Shown: piece after piece, positions 15,401 to 23,286 of the stretch
Position numbering within the stretch: position 1 is the stretch's first letter
How the letters are laid out: each line of letters starts with the position of its first letter
NCBI GenBank assembly: GCA_964490435.1
Contig: CAZBCF010000021.1
Location: 1 to 26,432 of the forward strand
DNA from: IMCC26077 sp964490435
Lineage (GTDB): Bacteria > Actinomycetota > Actinomycetes > Nanopelagicales > Nanopelagicaceae
Length of the DNA stretch: 26,432 bases
Direction: 5' to 3'
Made by a program: the position numbers and the translations under genes
The notes under the pieces: generated by a model
Database searches by the model: none
The model's input: the letters and a program-made list of their open reading frames with translations, nothing else
Told to the model about the DNA's origin: nothing

Positions 15401-17140
15401 ATGCCAGCACATCATCGGACCCAGCCCACCGGTTTGCGCAGTCGTGAATGGTTTGGGGCTGAGGGAAAGAATGGTTTCATCCACCGCTCGTGGATGCGTA
15501 ACCAAGGCTTTGCCCCCGATGTAATGGACGGTCGCCCGGTGATTGGCATCGGCACTACGTGGTCTGAATTCACTCCGTGCAACGCCCATCTGCGGCGGGT
15601 AGCAGAGTCAGTCAAACGTGGCGTGTGGGAGATGGGCGGGTTCCCGCTTGAGTTTGCGGCGATGTCGCTTGGTGAAGTCACGATGCGACCTACCACGATG
15701 CTCTATCGTAACCTTCTTGCTTTAGAGACCGAAGAATTGATTCGGGCTAATCCCATCGATGGTGTTGTGCTCTTGTCAGGTTGCGACAAGACCACTCCGG
15801 GAATGTTGATGGGCGCAGCGAGCGTCGATATCCCCACCATCATGATGACTGGCGGACCGATGCTCAATGGAAAGTTCCGTGGAAAAGATATTGGCTCGGG
15901 AACTGACGTGTGGAAGTTCGCTGAAGAGGTGCGCGCCGGCACGATGACTGAAGAGGAATTCACTGAGGCTGAGACTTGTATGTCGCGCAGCGCTGGACAT
16001 TGCATGACGATGGGCACAGCATCAACGATGGCCTCTGTCACCGAAGCCCTTGGCTTGCAGTTACCTGGCAGCGCTGCGATTCCTGCAGTTGACTCGCGTC
16101 GTTACGCAACTGCGCAACTTGTTGGTCGCCGAGTAGTAAAGATGGTTGAAGAGGGCTTGACGCTCTCAAAGGTTCTCGACAAGAAGGCATTCGAGAATGC
16201 CATCAAGATCGTCGGTGCAATCGGGGGATCAACCAATGCGGTTGTGCACTTGCTTGCAATATCGCGTCGAATTGGTGTGGACCTTGATCTCAAAGAATTC
16301 GATACATTGACGAAAGACCTTCCTGTGCTAGTTAATTTGATGCCATCTGGAAAGTATTTGATGGAAGACTTCTACTATGCCGGCGGAATTCCTGCTGTTA
16401 TGGCTGAGTTGGGCGACCTCATCCATCGCGACCACATCACCGTAACTGGTAAGAGCGTTGCGGCGAACATCGAAGGTGTGAAGAATTGGAATCGAGAGGT
16501 CATCACCTCGGTAGCAGAACCATTCCAGAAGCCCGGTGGCGCAACAGCGGTGCTCTATGGCTCTCTAGCGCCTAATGGTGCGGTTATCAAGGTCTCAGCG
16601 GCATCGCCACATTTGCTCCAACACCGAGGTAAAGCGCTGGTCTATTCGGCCATCGAAGATTACGTGGCCGATGCAGATCGCGATGACTTCATTGTCGATG
16701 AGAACGACATCCTCGTCATCCAAAATGCAGGTCCGAAGGGGTACCCAGGATTCCCTGAGGTTGCTAACGCCTCAATGCCAAAATCGCTCCTTGCAAAGGG
16801 AGTTTTTGACATGATCCGAATCTCCGATGCGCGCATGAGCGGTACGGCATTCGGCACAGTCGTTTTGCATGTCTCGCCCGAGGCTGCTGTCGGTGGGCCG
16901 TTGGCATTTGTCGAAACTGGCGATGAGATTCAACTCGATGTACCGAATCGACGCCTGGACTTACTGGTTGCTCCAGAAGTTCTCGAGGAGCGTAAGAAGA
17001 AGTGGGTCGCTCCATCCTCACCTGAGCCGCGCGGTTGGGTCAAGCTCTACTTCGATCACGTCAATCAATCTCATCAAGGTGCCGATCTCGACTTCTTAGT
17101 GGGAAGTTCGGGCAACTGGGTCGGCCGACACTCGCATTGA
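15401..17140 (+). CDS. IlvD/Edd-family sugar-acid dehydratase (L-arabinonate dehydratase-like)
   Basis: A 579-residue Fe-S dehydratase. Three cluster-type cysteines are seen at 60 (FTPCN), 128 (SGCDK) and 201 (GHCMTMG), with Lys130 after CD as the candidate carbamylated metal-binding lysine, and the ISDARMSGT active-site segment near the C-terminus. Length, cysteine spacing and the RSREWF, GRPVIG, PSGKYLMEDFYYAGG and PSAASPHLL-like patterns resemble the characterised L-arabinonate dehydratase of Rhizobium more than amino-acid IlvD. It would convert an aldonate to its 2-keto-3-deoxy acid. ATG 15401 is chosen over an in-frame ATG at 15368 because AAAAGGAGA lies 5-6 bases before it and the family N-terminus starts here. 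Pentonates or fuconate are the best substrate guesses. Confidence 0.92.
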   Translation: MPAHHRTQPTGLRSREWFGAEGKNGFIHRSWMRNQGFAPDVMDGRPVIGIGTTWSEFTPCNAHLRRVAESVKRGVWEMGGFPLEFAAMSLGEVTMRPTTMLYRNLLALETEELIRANPIDGVVLLSGCDKTTPGMLMGAASVDIPTIMMTGGPMLNGKFRGKDIGSGTDVWKFAEEVRAGTMTEEEFTEAETCMSRSAGHCMTMGTASTMASVTEALGLQLPGSAAIPAVDSRRYATAQLVGRRVVKMVEEGLTLSKVLDKKAFENAIKIVGAIGGSTNAVVHLLAISRRIGVDLDLKEFDTLTKDLPVLVNLMPSGKYLMEDFYYAGGIPAVMAELGDLIHRDHITVTGKSVAANIEGVKNWNREVITSVAEPFQKPGGATAVLYGSLAPNGAVIKVSAASPHLLQHRGKALVYSAIEDYVADADRDDFIVDENDILVIQNAGPKGYPGFPEVANASMPKSLLAKGVFDMIRISDARMSGTAFGTVVLHVSPEAAVGGPLAFVETGDEIQLDVPNRRLDLLVAPEVLEERKKKWVAPSSPEPRGWVKLYFDHVNQSHQGADLDFLVGSSGNWVGRHSH

Positions 17141-17144
17141 TGTG

Positions 17145-18122
17145 ATGAACACTCAGGGCAGCCAACCAATCTCCTCGCGAAACCTTGCGCTGGAGTTGGT
17201 GCGCGTCACTGAGACTGCTGCAATCGCCGCATCGCGTTGGATCGGAATGGGTGAGAAGAACCTTGCCGACAAGGCAGCAGTCGATGCGATGCGCAGAATG
17301 ATCTCATCGGTCTCGATGACTGGGGTTGTGGTAATCGGCGAGGGTGAGAAAGATGAAGCCCCCATGCTTTTTAATGGCGAGCGAGTTGGCGATGGCACCG
17401 GGCCTTCCTGTGATGTCGCGGTTGATCCGATAGATGGTACGACGCTCACCGCAAAAGGAATGAATAATGCAATCAGCGTGATTGCCGTGGCTCCGAGGAA
17501 TTCAATGTTCGATCCTTCAGCAGTCTTCTATATGAATAAGTTGGTAGTCGGCCCTGAAGCAGCGGGAGCGATAGATATCAATAAGAGCACTGGCGAAAAT
17601 CTGCGGGCTATCGCCGCGGCAAAAAAGGTACCAGTGAGTTCTTTGACAGTTGTCACCCTTGATCGTCCGCGTCACGACCAGCTAGTCGCTGAAATACGCG
17701 AAGCAGGAGCGCGAATAAAGTTCATCACCGATGGCGATGTTGCTGGCGCCGTCATGGCTGCTCGCCCCGGCACCGGTATTGACGTTTTGATGGGTATTGG
17801 CGGCACCCCAGAGGGAATCATCGCCGCATGTGCGATGAAATGCATGGGCGGAGAGATTCAAGGAAAACTTCATCCACGTTCTGATCAAGAGCGTGATGCA
17901 GCGGTCAAAGCAGGCTTGGATATCACTCGAGTCTATGGCACGAACGACTTGGTCTCCGGTGATGATCATTTCTTCGCAGCGACCGGCATCACCGATGGTG
18001 AATTACTCAAGGGTGTTCGCTATACCAATTCTGGTATGCGCAGCCAATCTATCGTCATGCGGAGTAAATCCCGGACCATCCGAATTATTGACACTGAACA
18101 TCCACTAGAGCGAATCAATTAA
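17145..18122 (+). CDS. glpX: Class II fructose-1,6-bisphosphatase (GlpX)
   Basis: A 325-residue Mg/Mn-dependent phosphatase of the GlpX family, normal length. Diagnostic motifs are GEGEKDE at 65-71 and DPIDGTT at 94-100 (metal-binding Asp94 and Asp97). It hydrolyses fructose-1,6-bisphosphate in gluconeogenesis. It starts 4 bp after the dehydratase stop (ATG 17145; a GTG at 17142 is the alternative) with no ribosome site, so it is probably translationally coupled to the catabolic dehydratase. Its stop codon TAA merges into the AAGGAG site of the next gene. This gluconeogenic gene within a sugar-acid operon, together with ppdK, suggests growth on substrates that enter at pyruvate. Confidence 0.95.
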   Translation: MNTQGSQPISSRNLALELVRVTETAAIAASRWIGMGEKNLADKAAVDAMRRMISSVSMTGVVVIGEGEKDEAPMLFNGERVGDGTGPSCDVAVDPIDGTTLTAKGMNNAISVIAVAPRNSMFDPSAVFYMNKLVVGPEAAGAIDINKSTGENLRAIAAAKKVPVSSLTVVTLDRPRHDQLVAEIREAGARIKFITDGDVAGAVMAARPGTGIDVLMGIGGTPEGIIAACAMKCMGGEIQGKLHPRSDQERDAAVKAGLDITRVYGTNDLVSGDDHFFAATGITDGELLKGVRYTNSGMRSQSIVMRSKSRTIRIIDTEHPLERIN

Positions 18123-18135
18123 GGAGCGAGCGGCT

Positions 18136-18522
18136 ATGGCAAAACCAGCGATTGAGCACTTTTTTTCAGATAACGCGCCAAATCCTGGTGGTGCATATTC
18201 ACATGGCGTCATTGCACATGGATTTTTATATACCTGCGGAATGGGGCCGGCTAATCCGGCTACTAACAAGGTTGAAGCCGAGGGCATAGAGGAGCAAACT
18301 CGCCAGGTCTTGAAGAACCTACAAGCCATTTTGGCAGAGAAAGGTGCGAGCCTTGATCAAGTAGTCAAAGTCACCGCACATCTGCAACATGTGCAGCGGG
18401 ATTTCGCCGCTTATAACAAGGTGTATCAAGAGTTTTTTTCCGCACCATTTCCAGTTCGCACGACAGTTGGTTCTGACCTTGCAAATATCTTGGTCGAAAT
18501 TGATTTCGTCGTAGCGTTGTAG
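18136..18522 (+). CDS. RidA-family 2-iminobutanoate/2-iminopropanoate deaminase
   Basis: A 128-residue RidA/YjgF/UK114-family protein of normal length. The key substrate-carboxylate-binding Arg108 (PFPVRTTVG) and the conserved Glu121 (LVEIDFVV) are present, so imine deaminase activity is plausible. AAGGAG lies 9 bases before the ATG and overlaps the end of glpX. It is followed by an SDR gene; the same Rid then SDR order recurs at 20941-22107. Here it may clear imines or enamines formed in breakdown of an amino compound. Confidence 0.93.
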   Translation: MAKPAIEHFFSDNAPNPGGAYSHGVIAHGFLYTCGMGPANPATNKVEAEGIEEQTRQVLKNLQAILAEKGASLDQVVKVTAHLQHVQRDFAAYNKVYQEFFSAPFPVRTTVGSDLANILVEIDFVVAL

Positions 18523-18549
18523 GCAAGTCCTAAAAAAAGAGGAGTTAGC

Positions 18550-19341
18550 GTGAGCGATATCGCTGGCAAAAAGGTGGTCATTACTGGTGCTGGGCGTGGC
18601 ATTGGACGAGAAATGGCCTTGCGGGCGTGTGCAGATGGCGCAACCGTAGCGCTCATTGAAATCGACCCGAACACACTGGCTAAGACTCTTAGTGATATTC
18701 ACGAAAAAGGTGGAAAAGCCTATGGGTACCAACTCGATCTTGGTGATGAACATGCAGTTAAGGCAACTTTCAAGAAAATCGCGCAAGATCTTGGTGAGGT
18801 TGATGTATTAGTAAACAATGCGATGGTGCATGAGGCAGAAGCTCTCCATGAAACCTCACTTGAATCCTGGAATAACTCACTTCGGATTACACTCACTGGC
18901 GCATTCTTATGCGTCAAAGAGGTGCTTCCGATGTTCATGAATCGAAAGCGCGGCAACATCATCAATATCGGCACTGTCAACGCAAAGGGTATGTTCGGTA
19001 GCGATGCCTATTCAGTGGCAAAAGCCGGTGTACATCAAATGACCCGTTCGATTGCAGTTCGGTATGGAGAGTATGGAGTACGGTGCAACACAGTCGTTCC
19101 GGGCACGATTGCGACCGAAGCATGGGTCGAACGAGCAAAAGCGAACCCGCAAGTCTTCGAAGACCTCAAGCCGTGGTACCCACTGGGTCGAGTCGGAACT
19201 CCAAAAGACATTACTGAGATGGTCTTATTTCTCATTTCTGATCGAAGTGAATGGATTTCAGGTGCTGAATTAGTGGTCGACGGTGGGTTGCTGGCTGGCT
19301 ATACCCCGATGTTTAACACCATCGAAGGCCGTAAACCTTGA
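18550..19341 (+). CDS. SDR-family oxidoreductase
   Basis: A 263-residue short-chain dehydrogenase. TGAGRGIG is at 12-19, NNA at 89-91, and Tyr154 and Lys158 form the YxxxK motif. The usual catalytic Ser before it is not obvious: the segment reads INIGTVNAKG, with Thr142 nearest the expected place. The GTG start has AGAGGAG five bases upstream. Asp after the second strand is not evident (LIEIDP), and the acidic Glu37 suggests NAD. It lies between a RidA gene and an amidohydrolase, with a 4-bp overlap into the latter. The substrate is unknown. Confidence 0.88.
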   Translation: MSDIAGKKVVITGAGRGIGREMALRACADGATVALIEIDPNTLAKTLSDIHEKGGKAYGYQLDLGDEHAVKATFKKIAQDLGEVDVLVNNAMVHEAEALHETSLESWNNSLRITLTGAFLCVKEVLPMFMNRKRGNIINIGTVNAKGMFGSDAYSVAKAGVHQMTRSIAVRYGEYGVRCNTVVPGTIATEAWVERAKANPQVFEDLKPWYPLGRVGTPKDITEMVLFLISDRSEWISGAELVVDGGLLAGYTPMFNTIEGRKP

Positions 19342-20936
19342 GCACCTTCGTCATTCGCGGCGGCAGCGTCATCGATGGCAGTGAACGACCCGCCACAAAG
19401 GCCGATATCCAAGTCATCGATGGGGTGATTGCGACCGTTGGGCAAGTTCTTAAAGGTGATGAGCGCGGCAAGGTAATCGATGGTTCAGAGCTCACCATCA
19501 CTCCTGGGTTTATCGACATGCATGCCCATTCTGATCTCGCGGTCATCTCTGACCCGGCACATCTGGCGAAAGTGAGCCAAGGTGTAACGCTTGAAGTGGT
19601 TGGTCAAGATGGCTTGAGTTACGCACCCACCAATGAGGTAACGCAACACGAGATTCGCGAGCAACTCTTTGGTTGGAACGGGAACCCCACGAATGTTGAT
19701 TGGCATTTCAAGTCAGTTTCTGAATATTTGAGTTATGTCGATCAGGGCGCTCCAGTCAATGTTGCATTTCTCGTCCCGCATGGAAATGTTCGTATGCTGG
19801 TGAAAGGGAGCGAACCTGGGGTAGCCAACCCACGTGAATTGACGGCTATGAAGGAAATCGTCGAGCAGGGTATGCGAGAGGGCGCAGTTGGGCTTTCTGC
19901 AGGTTTGACATACACCCCAGCAATGTACGCTGATGATAACGAATTGGTGGAACTCAATTCAGTGGTCGCCAAGTTTGGTGGATATTACGCGCCACACCAT
20001 CGTAACTATGGGCGAGACTTTTTGACTGCGGTGGGAGATTGCATCGATATTGCACACTCCTCTGGAGTTGCTCTTCATCTCACCCATTGCCATATGAGCT
20101 CACCGCAATTTCATGGCAGAACAGATCTACTCTTCGATGCGATAACAGCGGGCGAACGCAACGGGGTCGACATCACTCTTGATAGTTATCCCTATCTCGC
20201 CGGAATGACCTATCTACATGCCTTGCTCCCTTCCTGGGTTCAAGCCGGAGGGATCGAGGTGATGCGCGCCCGACTTCGTGAACCTGAGGTACGCGCTCGG
20301 GTGATCCACGAACTACTCGTCACCGGTTCTGATGGAGCCCATGGGAGCACTCTCAATTTCGAGACCATTGTCATTGCAGGCGTTGAAAAGGCCACTGAGT
20401 ATGTCGGAATGCGCTTCGATGAGGCAGCTAAGCGCGCTGGTAAAGAGCCGGTTGAGTTCTACCTTGATTTTCTCGACAGTGAGAATTACAAAGTCTCTGC
20501 AGTACTTCATGGTGGTCATGAACCGAATGTGCGTGCCATCATGCAACATCCCAAGCACATGGTCGGCTCTGATGGCATTTTGGTAGGTAATCGGCCACAT
20601 CCACGCGGCTACGGCACCTTCGCACGCTACCTGGGCTGCTACGGCAGGGATGAGCGTGTTCTTACTTTCGAAGGCGCAGTCGCGCGAATGACCGGGCGCC
20701 CAGCCGCACGACTGCGTCTGGTAGATCGTGGTTTAGTCAAAGTTGGTTATCGAGCTGATCTGGTCCTGCTTCATCGTGAGAGTGTGATTGATCGATCGAC
20801 ATATGAGAACCCACGCGTTCCGGCAACCGGATTCGTCAATGTTTGGGTAGGCGGAACTCCAACGTTGTGGGACGGTTCTCGAACGGATAATCTTCCAGGA
20901 CGTTCAGTTCGTTTCATCAATAAGAAAGGTGTCTGA
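19338..20936 (+). CDS. N-acyl-D-amino-acid deacylase-like amidohydrolase
   Basis: A 532-residue amidohydrolase-superfamily enzyme of the D-aminoacylase type. The metal-site HxH is at His62/His64 (FIDMHAHSD), with further candidate ligands His220/His221, His250 (LHLTHCH) and Asp412 (VGSDGILVG). The C-terminal beta segment (VKVGYRADLVLL) is family-typical. At the place where classic D-aminoacylases have the metal-bridging Cys in a GNCG motif, this protein reads GQDG, giving Asp91. Start is a TTG overlapping the SDR stop (TTGA), with GAAGG about 10 bases upstream. It probably hydrolyses an N-acyl D-amino acid or another cyclic or acyl amide. The Rid proteins on both sides suggest an imine-producing later step. 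Confidence 0.87.
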   Translation: MSTFVIRGGSVIDGSERPATKADIQVIDGVIATVGQVLKGDERGKVIDGSELTITPGFIDMHAHSDLAVISDPAHLAKVSQGVTLEVVGQDGLSYAPTNEVTQHEIREQLFGWNGNPTNVDWHFKSVSEYLSYVDQGAPVNVAFLVPHGNVRMLVKGSEPGVANPRELTAMKEIVEQGMREGAVGLSAGLTYTPAMYADDNELVELNSVVAKFGGYYAPHHRNYGRDFLTAVGDCIDIAHSSGVALHLTHCHMSSPQFHGRTDLLFDAITAGERNGVDITLDSYPYLAGMTYLHALLPSWVQAGGIEVMRARLREPEVRARVIHELLVTGSDGAHGSTLNFETIVIAGVEKATEYVGMRFDEAAKRAGKEPVEFYLDFLDSENYKVSAVLHGGHEPNVRAIMQHPKHMVGSDGILVGNRPHPRGYGTFARYLGCYGRDERVLTFEGAVARMTGRPAARLRLVDRGLVKVGYRADLVLLHRESVIDRSTYENPRVPATGFVNVWVGGTPTLWDGSRTDNLPGRSVRFINKKGV

Positions 20937-20940
20937 CACG

Positions 20941-21327
20941 ATGGAAGTTGGTCGCGTTGATGGAAATCGCCCGTGGGCGCCGATTGTTGGCTACTCCCGC
21001 GCAGTGCGAATGGGAAATCTCATCGAAGTGAGTGGCACAAGCGCGACTACACGCGATGGACAAGTGATGTTCCCGCACGATGCCTATGGTCAGATGAAGT
21101 ACATCCTCACAGAGATTGAGAAGGCAATTAAAGAATTAGGTGCGACTTTCGAGAACACAATACGCACTCGAGTTTTCCTCACGAACATCGAAGATTGGCC
21201 CGGAGTAGCTAAGGCGCATGGCGAGTTCTTCGCCACAATCCTCCCCGCTTGTTCATTCGTCGAGGCAAGTCGGTTGATGCTTCCTGAATTGTGCGTTGAA
21301 GTCGAAGCAACCCTCTGGGTCGAGTAG
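20941..21327 (+). CDS. Rid-family protein lacking the catalytic arginine
   Basis: A 128-residue YjgF/YER057c/UK114-family protein. The fold pattern is clear (GYSRAVRMGNLIEVSGTSAT, RTRVFLTNIEDW, EVEATLWVE), but the stretch holding the RidA Arg reads PACSFVEASRL, with Cys in place of Arg. Imine deamination by the RidA mechanism is therefore unlikely; it falls with the Arg-less Rid subgroups of unknown activity. A GTG at 20929 would overlap the deacylase by 8 bp, but AAAGG at 20925-20929 fits the ATG at 20941 better. It is followed 12 bp later by an SDR. Confidence 0.88.
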   Translation: MEVGRVDGNRPWAPIVGYSRAVRMGNLIEVSGTSATTRDGQVMFPHDAYGQMKYILTEIEKAIKELGATFENTIRTRVFLTNIEDWPGVAKAHGEFFATILPACSFVEASRLMLPELCVEVEATLWVE

Positions 21328-21339
21328 GGAATAACTACT

Positions 21340-22107
21340 ATGAGCGAACATTCAACGGTCATCATCACAGGCGGCGGTAGCGGAATCGGCCTTGCCACCG
21401 CAGAACGATTGCTCACCGATTGGCCGCAGGTCAAAGTTGTCTCAGCAGATCTGAAAGAAGGAGGATTTGCCGAGTTGCAAGCGAAGTTTCCGGGGCGGGC
21501 GCTCTATGTGGAATCTGTCATCACTACCGCCGAGGGTGCCGCGCACGTAGTCAAGCAGACGCTGTCGTGGGCGGGAGATATCTCTGGCCTAGTGTGCTGC
21601 GCAGGAAATAGCACCAACCATGCGAGTATCGATATGACTCCGGAGCAGTGGCGAGAGGTCCTTGATGTTCATCTCGATGGCCACTTCTATATGAATCAGG
21701 CGGTTGCCCGTTATCTCATAGAGCAGGGCAAGCCCGGCGCATTCGTGAATTTCTCCTCTTTGGCACACAACTTCGGCTGGCCACGGCGGTTGCCCTATTC
21801 GGTGGCGAAGGCCGGCATCGATGCAATTACTCGAACGCTCGCGGTCGAATGGGCCGAGTTCGGCATCCGTATCAATGCGATTGCCCCTGGCTACATAAAC
21901 ACACCTCTTGTGGTCAATGCGACGAACAAGGGATACCTCGATCCCTCAATCCAGGGGATGCATGCGATGAATCGCTTCGGTGAACCCGATGAGATTGCGC
22001 GTGGAGTGAAATTCCTGCTCTCAGATGATGCAAGTTTCATCACCGGCGAGATTCTCACTATCGATGGTGGATTTACACCAAAGCGCATCCCGTGGATCAA
22101 GAAGTAA
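21340..22107 (+). CDS. SDR-family oxidoreductase
   Basis: A 255-residue classical short-chain dehydrogenase. TGGGSGIG is at 10-17, CAGN at 87-90 in place of NNAG, and the catalytic Ser140, Tyr153 and Lys157 are present at normal spacing. The ending ...GEILTIDGGF is family-typical. SADLKE after the second strand suggests NAD use. It is last in the seven-gene operon and its stop overlaps the convergent gene at 22097 by 11 bp. Ribosome site is weak (AGGGAAT). The substrate is unknown; it is distinct in sequence from the two other SDRs in the window. Confidence 0.9.
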   Translation: MSEHSTVIITGGGSGIGLATAERLLTDWPQVKVVSADLKEGGFAELQAKFPGRALYVESVITTAEGAAHVVKQTLSWAGDISGLVCCAGNSTNHASIDMTPEQWREVLDVHLDGHFYMNQAVARYLIEQGKPGAFVNFSSLAHNFGWPRRLPYSVAKAGIDAITRTLAVEWAEFGIRINAIAPGYINTPLVVNATNKGYLDPSIQGMHAMNRFGEPDEIARGVKFLLSDDASFITGEILTIDGGFTPKRIPWIKK

Positions 22108-23284
22108 GAGCGCTCTTTATCCATCCCAGGTCGCGTGGGCGCATCGCATCCAGTAGATAGAAATCGATATCTTCGACCGACTGCTCGCGCGCTGCGGTGA
22201 CTTTGGCTTTGAGTGACTCTTGCGAATCATTATCTGGAAAAGTCGGGCGCAAAATTGCGGTGATGTCACTAGAAAGTGAAGAACGATAGTGTCGGGCAAT
22301 TTCAGCAACTTCCACAGAGGTTTTCCGGTAGATAAGTGGTTCGTAAATATCCACGATTGAATCGATGAGAGTGTTATCGATTCCAACTTGCCAACTTTTG
22401 TCCAAAGGAGAATTCTGCGAACCAGGTATCAGCGGCGCTTGGTCGATAAATCTAGTTCGCACATGAAAGCCCTGGGCAATCTGCGCGATCTCACGATAAC
22501 GAGAGGCGACTGTTGCCTCTCGTGCAGCGAGGAATTTGATGATTTCACTCCCGAGAATCTCGGCAAGATTCTCTTTTGTCAGCGCAACTGCTAGCCACGG
22601 GTCAGAATCATCTAAGAACGGTTGAAGCGCACGGGCTACTCGTGCTTTGAGCGCGAGGCCATCACCGGCGAAGTTGGAGATACACGATGGGCAGAAACAT
22701 AGTGAGAGCAAGAAGCCAGTGATCTCACTCATTTCGAGGAAGAATCGTTCGTGGTGTTCGCCATGATGGGCGCCATGGAAGTGGAGCGATTCGATGGCAA
22801 GGCTAGAGATGCCACGGCTACAGAGATCTGTGCTCAGGCCTGAGATGTAGCCGGCAATCTGGGGGCTGCTCGGACAGAGTTCTGAGAGAAAGTGGTTGCC
22901 AAAACAATTAGTCACCGTCAACTCCGGATGGCGAACGCCGATTGCTGAATTATGCATGAAGACCGCCCAGGCATTGAGCTCAAAATTGCTTGCTTGCGCA
23001 GCCGCTGTTACATCATCGAGCATTCTGTTGTCGACCAGAGCATCTTGTGGGTTGGGTTGGGCAGCACCAGGCGGATACAGATGGAGATTAGGTTGGTAAT
23101 AGTGGAATCCATCTGCGAGATATTCAAGCGCTGGACCTTGTCGCAGTAGGAAATCTCTGCTCGCATGATAATTGAGCGCCAGATTTATACCGGTGAAACC
23201 AGCGTCCTGAAGTTCAGGGATAACTTGTGCCGCAGTTTCACGAAAAAATGTAAAAGGGAAGGTGAAGGCGTTGTGACGCCCCAT
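22097..23284 (-). CDS. Uncharacterised probable TIM-barrel protein with Cys/His-rich centre
   Basis: A 395-residue soluble protein with no signal peptide; I do not recognise a named family. Strand-like segments spaced around the chain (GINLALNYH, ELNAWAVFMHN, SLAIESLHFHG, VRTRFIDQAPL, VDIYEPLIY, TAILRPTF, DIDFYLLDAMR) suggest a barrel like glycoside hydrolases. A His cluster at 168-178 with nearby Glu165, and a Cys cluster CFCPSC at 196-201, suggest metal or structural sites. The ATG lies 2 bp after the stop of a sugar permease gene (TAACGATG) without its own ribosome site, so it is translated with the transporter and may act on the imported compound in the cytoplasm. Confidence 0.8.
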   Translation of the reverse strand: MGRHNAFTFPFTFFRETAAQVIPELQDAGFTGINLALNYHASRDFLLRQGPALEYLADGFHYYQPNLHLYPPGAAQPNPQDALVDNRMLDDVTAAAQASNFELNAWAVFMHNSAIGVRHPELTVTNCFGNHFLSELCPSSPQIAGYISGLSTDLCSRGISSLAIESLHFHGAHHGEHHERFFLEMSEITGFLLSLCFCPSCISNFAGDGLALKARVARALQPFLDDSDPWLAVALTKENLAEILGSEIIKFLAAREATVASRYREIAQIAQGFHVRTRFIDQAPLIPGSQNSPLDKSWQVGIDNTLIDSIVDIYEPLIYRKTSVEVAEIARHYRSSLSSDITAILRPTFPDNDSQESLKAKVTAAREQSVEDIDFYLLDAMRPRDLGWIKSALTS

Positions 23285-23286
23285 CG

